From contig NZ_JAUSVL010000001.1 in NCBI RefSeq assembly GCF_030814695.1, positions 1 through 64,000 on the forward strand: a DNA stretch of 64,000 nt. Reading direction: 5' to 3'. The notes under the pieces were generated by a model. It made no database searches and was not told where the DNA came from. It was given only the letters and a program-made list of their open reading frames with translations. Position 1 is the first letter of the stretch. Every line of letters begins with the position of its first letter. This stretch comes from Oligosphaera ethanolica. Lineage in GTDB: Bacteria; Verrucomicrobiota; Lentisphaeria; Oligosphaerales; Oligosphaeraceae. Of the stretch, positions 57,014-64,000 are shown in pieces. Made by a program: the position numbers and the translations under genes.

Positions 57014-58339
57014 ATGAACAAACTGCCAGAACAACCCGACACCAATACCGATGATCTGGTGAAAAAAAACGCGCGCGAACAACAGCAGCCGACCCCAAAA
57101 AACGACCTCACGCCAAGCACGACAAGCGCCAATACCGCAAGCGCGGCCCCGCCCGCACAAGCAGGCACCGAAGCCTCGCCCGTTGGCGATCACAGCCCGC
57201 AAGACCGCCCCGCCAGCGCACTGCCCGAAAACAATACCATCGCTGCGCCCAGAAATGCCGCCGCAGGCGCTGCTGGCACCATAACCGCGACCGCGTCCCG
57301 CCCGCGTCTCTCCCGTCGCCGCATTGTCATCTGGCTCATTGAGCTCGTTGTCCTGCTGGCGGCGACCGAGCATTTCATCCTCAAGCCCCGTCTTGCGCGC
57401 AGCCGCGCTGAAAAAGATCAGGCCGCGCGGACGGCCAAGCAGGAGCAGGAGGTCAAGGAGGTCATCCGCCCCCTGGCGGAGCGCGCGCGCGTCCTGCCTG
57501 GGCTCAGTGAAGTCTTTCCGGCCTATCTGGCGCCACTCACCGGCCTCGCCGATGGCAGCAAGAACATGCGTGACACCCAGCTGAGCGTTTCCGAGCAGGA
57601 GGGCCTGCCCGTTGAAGTGGTCAACAGCATCGGCATGGCCTTCCGCCTGGTACCCGCCGGCACCGGCCTCATCGGCAGCCCACCCGACGAGCAGGGCCGC
57701 GGCAGCATCGAAATGCAGCACGTCATGATCTTCCCACACCATTTCTACATGGGCAAGTACGAAGTCACCCAGGCGCAATGGCGACAGGTCATGGGCGAAA
57801 AAAACAACCCGTCGCATTACTTCGGCGACAGCCGCCCCGTCGAAGAAGTCTCCTGGTACGACGCCCTGCGCTTCACCAACGCCCTCTGCGAACACGAGGG
57901 CCTGCCCCTGGGCACCTACCGGCTCCCCAGCGAAACGGAATGGGAATACGCCTGCCGCGCCGGCACCAGCACCGCCTACTGCTTCGGCAACAACCCGAAA
58001 CACCTTGATCTCTGGGCCGACTACGCCGACAACAACTACCAAAGCACCCGCTCGGTCGGCCAGCGCCGCCCCAATGCTCTCGGCCTCTACGACATGCACG
58101 GCAATGTCTGGGAGTGGTGCCTCAATAAATACACCAATTACCCCGGCGATGAAACACCCGAAGCCGAATACCACCAGTGGCCGACCATCCGCGGCGGCAA
58201 CTGGCACGTCGCCGCACCCGAATGCCGCTCCGCTAACCGCTGCCGACTCCCCGGAGCCTCAGTCGGCAATATGCTCGGCTTCCGCATCATCAGGACTCTC
58301 AGCACCAACGTGACAAGCAACGAAAATAATCCCCACTAG
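57014..58339 (+). CDS. Membrane-anchored FGE/SUMF1-like protein
   Basis: 441 residues from the ATG at 57014. The first 98 residues are disordered and rich in Ala, Pro and Thr. One helix at about 105-120 (IVIWLIELVVLLAATEHF) anchors it. The C-terminal 230 residues match the sulfatase-modifying-factor fold: FRLVPAGTGLIGSPPDEQG, KYEVTQAQWRQVMG, RLPSETEWEYACRAG, ALGLYDMHGNVWEWC and GFRIIRT. Cys pairs needed for formylglycine making are not obvious, so it may bind rather than modify. It starts 31 bp after the LptF/G stop. Confidence 0.85.
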   Translation: MNKLPEQPDTNTDDLVKKNAREQQQPTPKNDLTPSTTSANTASAAPPAQAGTEASPVGDHSPQDRPASALPENNTIAAPRNAAAGAAGTITATASRPRLSRRRIVIWLIELVVLLAATEHFILKPRLARSRAEKDQAARTAKQEQEVKEVIRPLAERARVLPGLSEVFPAYLAPLTGLADGSKNMRDTQLSVSEQEGLPVEVVNSIGMAFRLVPAGTGLIGSPPDEQGRGSIEMQHVMIFPHHFYMGKYEVTQAQWRQVMGEKNNPSHYFGDSRPVEEVSWYDALRFTNALCEHEGLPLGTYRLPSETEWEYACRAGTSTAYCFGNNPKHLDLWADYADNNYQSTRSVGQRRPNALGLYDMHGNVWEWCLNKYTNYPGDETPEAEYHQWPTIRGGNWHVAAPECRSANRCRLPGASVGNMLGFRIIRTLSTNVTSNENNPH

Positions 58340-58414
58340 GATGACCTACGCAATTTACGACTGACACCGCAAGGCCGGACTGCCACTTCGCTCACCAGCG
58401 TCAATAACTCGTGT

Positions 58415-58606
58415 ACCGCCTCCACCACGTCCACCACGTCCACCACGTCCACCACGTCCACCACGTCCACCACGTCCACCACGTCCACCACGTCCACCAC
58501 GTCCACCACGTCCACCACGTCCACCACGTCCACCACGTCCACCACGGCCACCACGTCCACCACGGCCACCACGGCCACCACGGCCACCACGGCCACCACG
58601 GCCACT
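58415..58606. repeat. 9-bp minisatellite, about 21 units
   Basis: Units of CCACCACGT on the plus strand (GTGGACGTG frame on the minus), turning to CCACCACGG-type units at the right end. It starts 76 bp after the FGE-like stop. The unit matches the other three minisatellites. Encoded VDV, HHV and RGG repeats are not credible genes. Confidence 0.9.
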
Positions 58607-58708
58607 TTCCTCAGCGCACAACGACTAAGGCAAGATTGTTTGTAATGCCTCACTCATTGATACTGGCGGTTCCAAGGAACGCCAGGGACCGTGCGGACTA
58701 ATTGGCGC

Positions 58709-58800
58709 GGCGCACTGGGGCGAGGACTCACGGACTCGTGAGGCATGATCCCATGGATTGGACCGTGGGGATTGACTCCCGACGCCTTGGACTGATTGGG
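58709..58800 (+). repeat. GCGAGGACTCACGG repeat without minisatellite
   Basis: It matches 27050-27130 almost exactly at the start (actggggcgaggactcacgg), then diverges before the GGACGC units. Two gcgccgccgtcccggcggc hairpins (about 58820-58872) follow. Confidence 0.75.
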
Positions 58801-58877
58801 GACTGATTCGACTCCTGGGAGCGCCGCCGTCCCGGCGGCAAGTATCCTAGGAGCGCCGCCGTCCCGGCGGCATTTGA

Positions 58878-59085
58878 GCGCTGAAAGCGCGATCTATGAT
58901 AGCCCAGGGCAAGCGACGCCGAAGGCGGAGCGCCGCCCTGGGTGGAGCGCCATTTTTGCTCGTGTTCCTCGGCCTCTTTGGCCCCAGTCGGCGAAGCTGA
59001 CTGGGGCCAAAGAGGCAATGGAACCCGATGTAACGTCTTCCCCGTCGTTTCCCTTGCGCCCCCGGCGCCGCTTTTAGGTCGCCCT
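58878..59085. repeat. Composite repeat copy 4, part left of the IS110 element
   Basis: The left arm is 58878-58942. The central stem arms are gcctctttggccccagtc (58972-58989) and its complement (58999-59016). The copy ends at cttttaggtcgccct, where the IS110 core CT (59084-59085) interrupts it. It continues at 60713. Confidence 0.8.
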
Positions 59086-59200
59086 TTGTATAGTGGCGTC
59101 ATTGACACCTGTGTGTCGATAGCCACTGCGATTTTCCCCGTAATTCTCTTGGGAGAACCAAGTAACAAGGAGCGGCAAATGGCTACGTATAAGTATCAAA

Positions 59201-59515
59201 GAGGTTATCCACGAGACGCCCTATGCATAGTCTCTATGCGTCCTGAAGGTTGTGGTACCTCTTTCTTTTTTCCGGTGTATGTTGTCTTCTCTTCTCTTCT
59301 CTTCTCTTCTGTTCCGCCTTTGGAGTCGTGTTATCAGGCGCTTTTTTGTGTTTCGCACACAAAAAAGCACGGCCGTGCCTGCCTGTGGCCCATGAGTAAC
59401 TATTCAGTTCCTCAGCCTGAAGATTAGGCGGCACGACCGTTACCGTGCAGTGCAATAATGGCCGTATTCACCATCTTTGGGGAAACTCCCCGCATAGACA
59501 AGGTTGGCCTTGCAC
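59201..59515 (+). ncRNA. Predicted bridge (seek) RNA of the IS110 element
   Basis: The target loop is 59201-59261. Outer stem GAGGT/ACCTC and CCAC/GTGG enclose a 5' guide gacgccct (59215-59222), a GCATAG/CTATGC hairpin and a 3' guide cctgaagg (59242-59249). The 5' guide matches 7 of 8 bases of the left target gtcgccct, and the 3' guide is the exact complement of ccttcagg at the right target. The donor loop is 59450-59515, with outer stem GTGCAA/TTGCAC and GGCC/GGCC. Its 5' guide accatctt (59470-59477) equals the element's right end, and its 3' guide tagacaagg (59495-59503) pairs with the left end ctttgtata, with one mismatch and one G-T. The linker between loops is long (about 190 nt) and holds a cttct repeat and a hairpin (59341-59369). 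Confidence 0.8.
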
Positions 59516-59556
59516 GCACACTTCCAACACTATAGCAGCAAGCGGAGAAGTAAGCC

Positions 59557-60693
59557 ATGCTTAGCGAACATATAATCTGGGTCGGTCTTGATGTCGGCAA
59601 AAGAGATACCGTCTGCGCCATAGACTGGCTTGACGATAACCAGGAATTGAACAGGAACAAGGGGTTGACCTCCCTGGCGGTCAAGCACATCACCAACACG
59701 CGTGAAGGCGTGAAAGATTTCTTCACCTGGTTGAAGGCGAATCAAAAGCATATTGAGGAACGGCTGCATCCGCAGCGCAAGGTTGTGTACCGGCTGGTGA
59801 TGGAATCGACGGGATGTTATTCATACCGTCTGATCAAACAGTTAAAGGCGGCGAAGCCCGATAGTTATATTGCGCTCATCAATCCAGCCAAAGTGCCTGC
59901 CTTCAAGAAGTTCAACGATATCGAAAGCAAGACGGACAAGCTGGACGCCCAATGCCTGGCGAGGTTGGGTACCACGCAAAAGCCGGACGCCATGTATGAA
60001 ATGCCGGCAGACTACGCGGGGCTCAAACGTTTAACCAGAATGAATGCCAGTTTGACCAAAATAAGCACGATACTCAAGAATCAGCTGACGAACCTGGATG
60101 ATCCGGGCGAACGTCAGATTTTTCAAAATCTGTTGAAGAGCGTGGAAGAACAACTGGACGGTCTCGTGGTGAAAATAAGGGAATACCTGCGGAGCCACGC
60201 CGCCCTGCAGGAACGCGTCACCAAGCTGGATTCGATTCCCGGGATAGGAATGATCATAGCGGCTACTCTCATCGCCGAATACGGGCCGGAAGACCGTTTC
60301 CAAAACATCCGGCAGGTCGTGAGCTTTGCCGGCATGAACCCGAAGAACAAGTGTTCCGGCACGTCTGTGAAATCCACCCGCTTGTCCAAGCAAGGAGCGC
60401 CGGTCATTAGGCAGATGCTCTACATGGCCACCCTCACCGCCCAAGCGAGAATACCCATCTTGGATGCATTGTCCAAGCGTTTGACGAATCTTACCCCCAT
60501 GCAGAAGCGCTGCGCCGTCATGCGCAAGTTGCTGATGATCTGCTGGTCGGTGCTATGCGGCACGGAAAATTACAAGGAGTATCAGCCTTCAAGCAAGAAG
60601 TTGGTTCCCTATGAAGCACCGGCAACAACCAAACGTCGGATTAAGCGGGAAAGAAAAAAAAGGAGTTTTTCACCCGAAAATGACGCTGATTGA
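59557..60693 (+). CDS. IS110-family DEDD recombinase
   Basis: 378 residues. The RuvC-like catalytic acids are D12 (GLDVGKRD), E83 (VMESTGCYS) and D127/D130 (SKTDKLDAQ). The C-terminal transposase_20 domain has SIPGIGMIIAATLIAEYG and SFAGMNPKN, then CSGTSVKSTRLSKQGAPVIR with the likely Ser nucleophile. GGAGAAG lies about 8 bp before the ATG. The leader upstream encodes the guide RNA. The frame is intact, so the copy may be active. Confidence 0.92.
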   Translation: MLSEHIIWVGLDVGKRDTVCAIDWLDDNQELNRNKGLTSLAVKHITNTREGVKDFFTWLKANQKHIEERLHPQRKVVYRLVMESTGCYSYRLIKQLKAAKPDSYIALINPAKVPAFKKFNDIESKTDKLDAQCLARLGTTQKPDAMYEMPADYAGLKRLTRMNASLTKISTILKNQLTNLDDPGERQIFQNLLKSVEEQLDGLVVKIREYLRSHAALQERVTKLDSIPGIGMIIAATLIAEYGPEDRFQNIRQVVSFAGMNPKNKCSGTSVKSTRLSKQGAPVIRQMLYMATLTAQARIPILDALSKRLTNLTPMQKRCAVMRKLLMICWSVLCGTENYKEYQPSSKKLVPYEAPATTKRRIKRERKKRSFSPENDAD

Positions 60694-60714
60694 GTTGACA
60701 AAAGCATACCATCT

Positions 60715-60837
60715 TCAGGGCTCTTTTCGGGTGGGACTTTTACCCAGGGCGACGCGCCCTGCGGGCGCTTGCCCTGGGCTATCTTAGGTCGCGCCTTCGG
60801 CGCTGAAAACAAAAGACTGCAGGAAAGGCCAGTATCA
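60715..60837. repeat. Composite repeat copy 4, part right of the IS110 element
   Basis: Continues cagggctcttttcgggtggg, then the right arm with acccagggcgacgcgccctg, cttgccctgggctatctta and gcgctgaaaacaaaa. It ends gccagtatcaatgactga. The remaining 148 bp to the next gene show nothing distinct apart from an A+T-rich patch. Confidence 0.8.
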
Positions 60838-60985
60838 ATGACTGAGGCATTACCCATGTTAACAAGAAAATTCCTGCCAGACGTCGTCAAACCTGTACAA
60901 AACCATTACATTACGCCGTTTTTTTCTCTCACACTTTCAGCGATGCCCAGCGACACGATGCACCAGCAGCAAGAGGACAGGCACC

Positions 60986-62548
60986 ATGGCAAAATTTCTC
61001 GGCTTAGACTGCAGCACCCAGAGCATCACCGCCGTCATCCTTGACAGCAGCAAAAAGACCGTCGTCTATGAGAAGAGCCTTAATTTCGGCAAAGCCCTGC
61101 CGCAGTACAACTGCCCCGACGGCTTTCTTCTCCACCCCGACCCCTTGGTCAAGCACAGCAATCCACTCATGTGGGCCAACGCCCTCGACCTGATCTGCAA
61201 AACGATGCAGGACGATGGCGTCAATTTGGCCGAAATCGCCGGCATCAGCGGCAGCGGCCAACAACATGGCACCGTCTATCTCAACAAGGACTTCCTCAGG
61301 GAAGACTGGCTACTCAAGGCCAAGTCACTGGCTGGCGCCGTCAAACCCCTCCTCACCCGCGCAACCTCGCCCATTTGGATGGACAGCTCGACCTTCGCCG
61401 ACTGCCGCCGCATCGACGCCGCCCTCGGCGGCCCGGAACAGGTCCGCCTCCGCAGTGGCTCATCCGCCACCGAACGCTTCGCCGGTCCCCAAATCAGCCG
61501 CTTTGCCCGCGAAGACGCCAAAGCCTATGCCGACACGGCCGTCATCCAACTGGTCAGCTCCTTCATGGCGTCCCTGCTTATCGGCGCTTCAGCCCCCATC
61601 GACTACGGCGATGGCGCGGGCATGAACCTGCTCAATCTCAGCACCCTGCAGTGGGACGCCGACCTTCTGGCCGCCACGGCACCACAACTCGGCGAAAAAC
61701 TCCCCCTGCTCGTGCCCTCCAGCCACATCGTCGGCGAAATTCATCCCTACTTCCACCGCTACGGCTTCCGCGAGGGCGTGCCAATCGTCGCCTGGAGCGG
61801 CGACAACCCCAACAGCCTCATCGGCGTCGGCGGCTGGAAGCCTGGCACTGCCGTGATCTCCCTGGGCACCAGCGACACCTTCTTCGCCGCCATGGACCGC
61901 GTCGCCACCGACCCCGACGGCTACGGCCACGTCTTCGGCAATCCCGCCGGCGGCTTCATGTCGCTCATCTGCTTCAAAAATGGCTCGCTGGCCCGCGAAC
62001 AGGTCCGCAAACAATACGACCTCAGCTGGCAAGAATTCGATTCCTGCGCCTTCGAGCTCACCCAGCCCGGGAATGCCGGCAATATCATGCTACCCTATTT
62101 CACGCCTGAAATCACCCCGCTGGTCCTCAATTCCGGCCCGGTCTTCGAAGGCAATAGCATGTTCAAAGCCCAAAAGGATGCCGCGGCGGCCGTGCGCGCC
62201 CTGGTCGAAGCACAAGCCATGACCATGCGCTTGCACTCGGCGTGGCAACAGCAGAAGACCAAAAAAGTCCGCGTCACCGGCGGTGCCTCAAGAAGCGATG
62301 GCGTCTGCCAGGTCCTCGCCGATGTCTTTGACGCCAGCGTCGAACGCCTGCAGGTCAGCGACTCCGGCGCACAGGGTGCCGCCATGCGTGCCGCCCAAGG
62401 CGCCGGCGCCATGGACTGGGCAACCCTCAGTCGCATCTTCTGCGCCTGCGACGCCAGCAAAACCCGTAAGCCCATCCCAGCCAACATCGCCATCTACAAC
62501 GAACTCATAAACCGCTACGCTGCCCTGGAAAAAAGCATCACCGGCTGA
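60986..62548 (+). CDS. xylB: Xylulokinase (FGGY family)
   Basis: 520 residues. It phosphorylates D-xylulose, entering the pentose phosphate pathway. The N-terminal FGGY segment FLGLDCSTQSITAVI has the conserved Asp. ISGSGQQHGTVYL carries the substrate-binding QQHG. The C-terminal signature region reads PGTAVISLGTSDTFFAAM and VRVTGGASRSDGVCQVLADV. No xylose isomerase or transporter is adjacent. Xylulokinase fits by QQHG, though another ketose is possible. Confidence 0.85.
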   Translation: MAKFLGLDCSTQSITAVILDSSKKTVVYEKSLNFGKALPQYNCPDGFLLHPDPLVKHSNPLMWANALDLICKTMQDDGVNLAEIAGISGSGQQHGTVYLNKDFLREDWLLKAKSLAGAVKPLLTRATSPIWMDSSTFADCRRIDAALGGPEQVRLRSGSSATERFAGPQISRFAREDAKAYADTAVIQLVSSFMASLLIGASAPIDYGDGAGMNLLNLSTLQWDADLLAATAPQLGEKLPLLVPSSHIVGEIHPYFHRYGFREGVPIVAWSGDNPNSLIGVGGWKPGTAVISLGTSDTFFAAMDRVATDPDGYGHVFGNPAGGFMSLICFKNGSLAREQVRKQYDLSWQEFDSCAFELTQPGNAGNIMLPYFTPEITPLVLNSGPVFEGNSMFKAQKDAAAAVRALVEAQAMTMRLHSAWQQQKTKKVRVTGGASRSDGVCQVLADVFDASVERLQVSDSGAQGAAMRAAQGAGAMDWATLSRIFCACDASKTRKPIPANIAIYNELINRYAALEKSITG

Positions 62549-62705
62549 CAGCACAGAGGCATCCGGGGCAACTGCGCCAGCGCCGAAGACTTCCCATAAG
62601 ACAGCTGGCATTGGCAGGTCAGCATACTGAGTTTTGCCTCGCTCGCTTCAACAGGGAGTACCCCGAAAACAGAGCCGCGCGGCCTCGGGAACCAGTAGGA
62701 GGCCA

Positions 62706-63272
62706 CTAGCCCTGCCGGCCCTCCAGCGCCACCAGCAGTATCCCCGCGGCGAGAATCAACCGCGAGTCCAGGTTGCAGGCGGCGTTAGTGGCCACATCGA
62801 CTTTCATCACGAAGGGATTGAAGCGCTGCTGAATCTCGGCCACGGCGCGGTCGCCTAGCATCACCCGGTAGCCCTGCGGCAGCAAAGCGCCAAAGATAAA
62901 ACGGCGCAACAGGGCCAGAGTCATGTTGTCCTCAGCCAGCACGCCGATCGGCGTGCCGGCAGCGTCCTGCAGGCTGTACTGATCACGCAACATCGACTTC
63001 CATAGCTGGCGCTTCCAAGTACCCAGCAGAACCCCGGACGCCGAATCAATGACGTCATAAATCCCCCAGCCATCCAAAATGTTCCGCGCTTTGATCAGCA
63101 AAATCTCGTCCTGCCGCAACTCATCGCGGTACACCCTGATGTCCTCCCGGAGCCGAAAAGCCTTCTGACGGCTATAGCCTATCAGCTGTCCCGACGCGTC
63201 GTAAATATGAAACGCCGCCCCAAACAAGGTGAAAATCTTGCGGCGAATCATGTATTTGCTGCCTGAATCCAT
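62706..63272 (-). CDS. LURP-one/scramblase-like (Tubby-fold) protein
   Basis: 188 residues from the ATG at 63272, with GGAGGG 8 bp upstream; an ATG at 63278 is also possible. The beta-strand pattern FHIYDASGQLIGYSRQKAFRL, then IRVYRDELRQDEILLIKARN, matches the LURP-one-related fold. A hydrophobic C-terminal helix (LDSRLILAAGILLVALEG) may dip into a membrane. Function of bacterial members is unknown. It converges on xylB. Confidence 0.72.
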   Translation of the reverse strand: MDSGSKYMIRRKIFTLFGAAFHIYDASGQLIGYSRQKAFRLREDIRVYRDELRQDEILLIKARNILDGWGIYDVIDSASGVLLGTWKRQLWKSMLRDQYSLQDAAGTPIGVLAEDNMTLALLRRFIFGALLPQGYRVMLGDRAVAEIQQRFNPFVMKVDVATNAACNLDSRLILAAGILLVALEGRQG

Positions 63273-63690
63273 AGCCATTCCCTCCTGCTCTGTCCCTCCA
63301 ACTCCCGGCTGAGGCACGCTTCCACAGCCTCTGCCTGAATATATGCCACATCACCCCAGCTGTCACCAGTTGCATCGACAAAAAAACATCTCGAATAGCA
63401 ACTGACTGGCAGGCAATGTCTTAAGAATGGCCTGCACTGACCATGGCCGCAATCTCAAAGGAGTGGGCCTTGACTTTTTTTGCCGGCCGTGGCAAGCTAT
63501 TGCATGCCGCAGAACGACGTCGCTAGAAGAGTCTCTCCAACCGCCACTCGCAGCGCCCCGCTACCGCCCATGACACCAGGCTGTTTCGCACCAAAACTGC
63601 TGCCCCGCTGACACCCATGACTTAACGCAGTATCTCCCGAAGCACACTCAGTCCTGCGACCACAGAACGTTTCACAAGGAGGGCCCGGCC
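63273..63690. other. Divergent spacer, nothing recognised
   Basis: 418 bp. A ribosome site (AAGGAGGG) precedes the acetyltransferase start. I see no repeat family, RNA or other gene. Confidence 0.5.
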
Positions 63691-64000
63691 ATGTCAGACA
63701 ACTTCAGCATTCGTATCATGACCCGGCAAGAACTGGACCTCGTGATCGACTGGGCCGCCGCCGAAGGTTGGAACCCCGGACTACACGACGCGCACAGCTT
63801 CTATGCCGTCGACCCCAAGGGCTTCTACATCGGACTGCTCAACAATCAGCCCGTCGCCTCCATCGCCGTCGTCAAATACAGCCGCGAATTCGGCTTCCTC
63901 GGCCTCTATATCGTCAAACCCGAATGCCGCGGCCGCGGCTACGGCTTCCAGACCTGGACCGCCGGCCTCGCCCACCTCTCCGATTGCGTCATCGGCCTCG
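63691..64000 (+). CDS. GNAT-family N-acetyltransferase (partial, cut by window edge)
   Basis: 103 codons to the edge. The start is clear: AAGGAGGG lies 9 bp before the ATG. It begins MSDNFSIRIMTRQELDLVID and has the N-terminal element WAAAEGWNPGLHDAHSF found in a subset of GNATs that carry a second C-terminal acetyltransferase-like domain. The acetyl-CoA loop is RGRGYGFQTW (about 82-91). The C-terminus and acceptor are unknown. Confidence 0.85.
   Translation, partial: MSDNFSIRIMTRQELDLVIDWAAAEGWNPGLHDAHSFYAVDPKGFYIGLLNNQPVASIAVVKYSREFGFLGLYIVKPECRGRGYGFQTWTAGLAHLSDCVIGL

Larger units (their letters stand above)
59084..60714 (+). mobile_element. IS110-family element with readable bridge RNA and exact junctions
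   Basis: The uninterrupted composite repeat reads gtcgccccttcagggctc at 31202-31219. Here it breaks after gtcgccCT and resumes at CTtcagggctc, so core CT flanks both ends (59084-59085 and 60713-60714). The unit is 1629 bp. A leader of about 470 bp precedes one recombinase gene, and only 20 bp follow it. There are no inverted ends, as expected for this family. Confidence 0.88.

Noticed and set aside
58415..58606. CRISPR array.
   Set aside because: Units are 9 bp with no spacers, and no cas gene is in the window.
59161..59427. Small protein gene in the IS110 leader.
   Set aside because: The frames overlap the guide loops and low-complexity cttct repeats; the structured RNA explains the region better.

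Overview
The window is about 60% G+C and codes densely on both strands. It looks like a Gram-negative chromosome: there is a TonB-dependent outer-membrane receptor, an LptF/LptG-type LPS-export permease, a lipoprotein, and a fused SecD-SecF with YajC. The one-chain SecDF, a eukaryote-type two-activity glycogen debranching enzyme, an OleA-like thiolase, a formylglycine-generating-enzyme-like membrane protein, a GH130 phosphorylase and a heparinase-like secreted enzyme together suggest the PVC group, possibly Lentisphaerota. That placement is an inference; no rRNA, tRNA or ribosomal-protein gene is visible.

Layout. 1-4.6 kb (minus): TonB receptor (cut by the window edge), ABC ATPase, YejE-type permease. 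4.8-6.3 kb: a dense block of dispersed repeats with a small MITE. 6.3-9.2 kb (minus): SWIM/SNF2 helicase. 10.1-12.2 kb: GH130 phosphorylase, with a terminator in its leader, divergent from a nitrilase-family amidase. 12.3-14.5 kb: RecD2 helicase. 14.6-16.5 kb: an IS1634-type element with clear ends. 16.9-24.5 kb (minus): a seven-gene run of GDT1-like fusion, degenerate protein kinase, aconitase, enolase, OleA-like thiolase, unknown protein and PHP phosphoesterase. 25.1-26.9 kb: a two-gene IS with a HARE-HTH partner. 27.7-30.9 kb (plus): DnaQ-like nuclease, Fe-S aldo/keto reductase, MurC-like ligase. 31.6-36.7 kb (minus): Gfo/Idh oxidoreductase, DapF-like protein without catalytic cysteines, lactate dehydrogenase, SGNH hydrolase, IMPase, TPR lipoprotein. 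36.9-46.3 kb (plus): glycogen locus (debranching enzyme, lone CBM48, GT5 synthase), then a small protein, an HldE2-nitroreductase fusion and an acetyltransferase. 46.4-51.3 kb: a second nitrilase divergent from a heparinase-type secreted protein. 51.6-58.3 kb: secDF-yajC (minus), then GYF/RDD protein, LptF/G and FGE-like protein (plus). 59.1-60.7 kb: an IS110 element. 61-64 kb: xylulokinase, a LURP-one-like protein and an acetyltransferase cut by the edge.

The most striking content is non-coding. Nearly every long spacer is a mosaic of at least seven dispersed repeat families, many rich in hairpins and joined end to end at variants of TTATCAAT...TGACCGATTAC. One composite family carries an 18-bp stem whose arms differ between four copies by paired, compensating changes. 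One copy of that composite is split by the IS110 element, whose leader can be read as a bridge RNA. Its target loop matches the repeat sequence on both sides of the insertion, and its donor loop matches the element's own ends. A 9-bp minisatellite (consensus GTGGACGCG) occurs at four loci.

Protein oddities are the HldE2-nitroreductase fusion, the GDT1-helical-bundle fusion, the DapF homologue with Ser at both catalytic Cys positions, the MurC-like ligase with a changed P-loop, and an OleA homologue without OleBCD.
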